Shown piece by piece: positions 5,480 through 6,218 of a DNA stretch of 6,218 nucleotides; within the stretch, counting starts at the first letter, position 1, and each line of letters starts with the position of its first letter. The position numbers were made by a program, and so were the translations under genes. The DNA comes from an uncultured Porphyromonadaceae bacterium (GTDB lineage: Bacteria > Bacteroidota > Bacteroidia > Bacteroidales > Muribaculaceae), in assembly GCA_947175715.1 (NCBI GenBank), contig CAMWOD010000076.1, positions 1-6,218 of the forward strand, given 5' to 3'. The notes beneath the pieces are model-generated. The model was not told where the DNA came from. It worked only from the letters and a program-made list of their open reading frames with translations, and searched no databases.

Positions 5480-6218
5480 TTATTTTTTAGTGTCAGAGTG
5501 CCAGTTGGAGTGGTCGGGTGTCGGGTCCTCCTTGCGGAAAGTATAGCGCTGGAGCAGGAATAGCCAAGTTGCCACGCAGAAAGGTCCGGTCAATGTGGGC
5601 AGACCCCATGGCTCGAAGAACACATCCATGCATGCCTGTATAAATACAGTGGCAATAATACCGGCGATAGCCCATAGAGCCGACTTGTAATTGACGGTAT
5701 AGAATGTGCATCCGAGTGCGATGGCAGTAAGCACAGGTGAGAATCCAAACAATCCGGCTGAAATGTCGCCTCCGTTGGCCTGATAAAGAATAGCGATTGC
5801 AAGGGCGATAGCCGAACCAATAGCGGCCCATGCTGCGGCCCATAAGCTGCTCACGGCAAGCGCTACGAGGAAGAATACGCCGGTTACCCATGAATTAACG
5901 AGGAATACCTGCGAAATGCCGCGCAGCCAATATTTCACGAGTTCGCCAAATGAAGTGTCGAGCGTCATGCCGGCCACGGCGGGAAGCTCGGGGGTGGAAA
6001 GCGTCGTGGGATCGAGTGCGTCAAACATTCGCGCCGCAAAAAGGAATATCCATGTGAGCATTACAAACGGGAATGTAAACGAGTTGACCTTCCATGGGGC
6101 CATGACATTGTTCAATCCGGTGCGCACCCAGGTGGAGAGCATCGCAGTGAAAATCATCGCTACCCACATGAGCCATGTGTTGGGGAGGAATGTGGCAAAA
6201 CCACAACCAACCAGCACG
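5480..6218 (-). CDS. UT-family urea transporter, C-terminal part (5' end outside window)
   Basis: The frame is open to the right edge; 245 residues are visible and the N-terminus lies beyond the window. Urea transporters of this family are an internal duplication of two five-helix halves around a selective pore. Most of it can be recognised here, numbered from the first visible codon. NGLVG-type first-half text appears as VLVGCGFATFLP (1-12). SFTFPFVMLTWIFLFAAR (46-63) is the first TPFxxxTW-like signature. GISQVFLVNSWVTGVFFLVAL (100-120) begins the second half. GLFGFSPVLTAIALG (155-169) and LTGPFCVATWLFLL (209-222) are its matching signatures. The C-terminus is a short charged cytoplasmic tail (about 226-245). 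The protein should carry urea passively across the inner membrane. It precedes the MFS gene by 18 nt and is in the same orientation as cbiM, which suggests a urea-nickel locus whose upstream genes lie off the right edge. Confidence 0.9.
   Translation of the reverse strand, partial: VLVGCGFATFLPNTWLMWVAMIFTAMLSTWVRTGLNNVMAPWKVNSFTFPFVMLTWIFLFAARMFDALDPTTLSTPELPAVAGMTLDTSFGELVKYWLRGISQVFLVNSWVTGVFFLVALAVSSLWAAAWAAIGSAIALAIAILYQANGGDISAGLFGFSPVLTAIALGCTFYTVNYKSALWAIAGIIATVFIQACMDVFFEPWGLPTLTGPFCVATWLFLLQRYTFRKEDPTPDHSNWHSDTKK

Overview
This is about 6.2 kb of compact, gene-dense DNA of near-balanced base composition. It most likely comes from a gut Bacteroidales, and the Muribaculaceae are my best guess. 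The evidence is the protein families (an LTA-synthase-like sulfatase-fold transferase, a MINPP-type histidine phosphatase, a small TPR protein ending in an NP-rich tail, a CbiM/NikM with a C-terminal PDGLE-like segment and a UT-family urea transporter), AT-rich leaders without Shine-Dalgarno sequences, and two good matches to the Bacteroidota -7 promoter element TAnnTTTG. The family assignment is inference; no rRNA or other marker gene is present.

Layout. Seven protein genes fill the window. On the + strand, the 3' part of an LTA-synthase-like phosphotransferase (1-866) is followed after 1 nt by a PAP2 membrane phosphatase (868-1518). The PAP2 gene converges on, and overlaps by 83 bp, a minus-strand secreted MINPP-like inositol polyphosphate phosphatase (1436-2698). 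A 48-bp divergent promoter region separates that gene from a small + strand TPR protein (2747-3016). One base beyond the TPR stop, and converging on it, begins a minus-strand series. Read in its own direction from the right edge, this is a urea transporter (partial, 6218-5480), an MFS transporter (5461-4097), a strong hairpin terminator (4075-4041) and a CbiM/NikMN-type nickel/cobalt transport protein (4013-3018). The longest gene-free stretch is the 83 bp holding the hairpin.

How the genes fit together. The right half looks like the downstream end of a urea-use locus: urea uptake, an unassigned MFS carrier and an uptake component for nickel, the urease cofactor. No urease gene is visible, but the operon enters from beyond the right edge, where urease genes would be expected if this reading is right. 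The left half concerns phosphoryl chemistry at the cell envelope: an LTA-synthase-like transferase with a lipid-phosphatase-like enzyme, and a periplasmic or surface phosphatase that probably acts on phytate-like substrates.

I found no wholly new system. The points most worth a second look are the nickel-urea association with a CbiM that has no ATPase module beside it, the hairpin between the MFS gene and cbiM, the interlocked divergent promoters, and the 83-bp convergent overlap that supplies the PAP2 tail. No mobile element, CRISPR array, tRNA or rRNA was seen.
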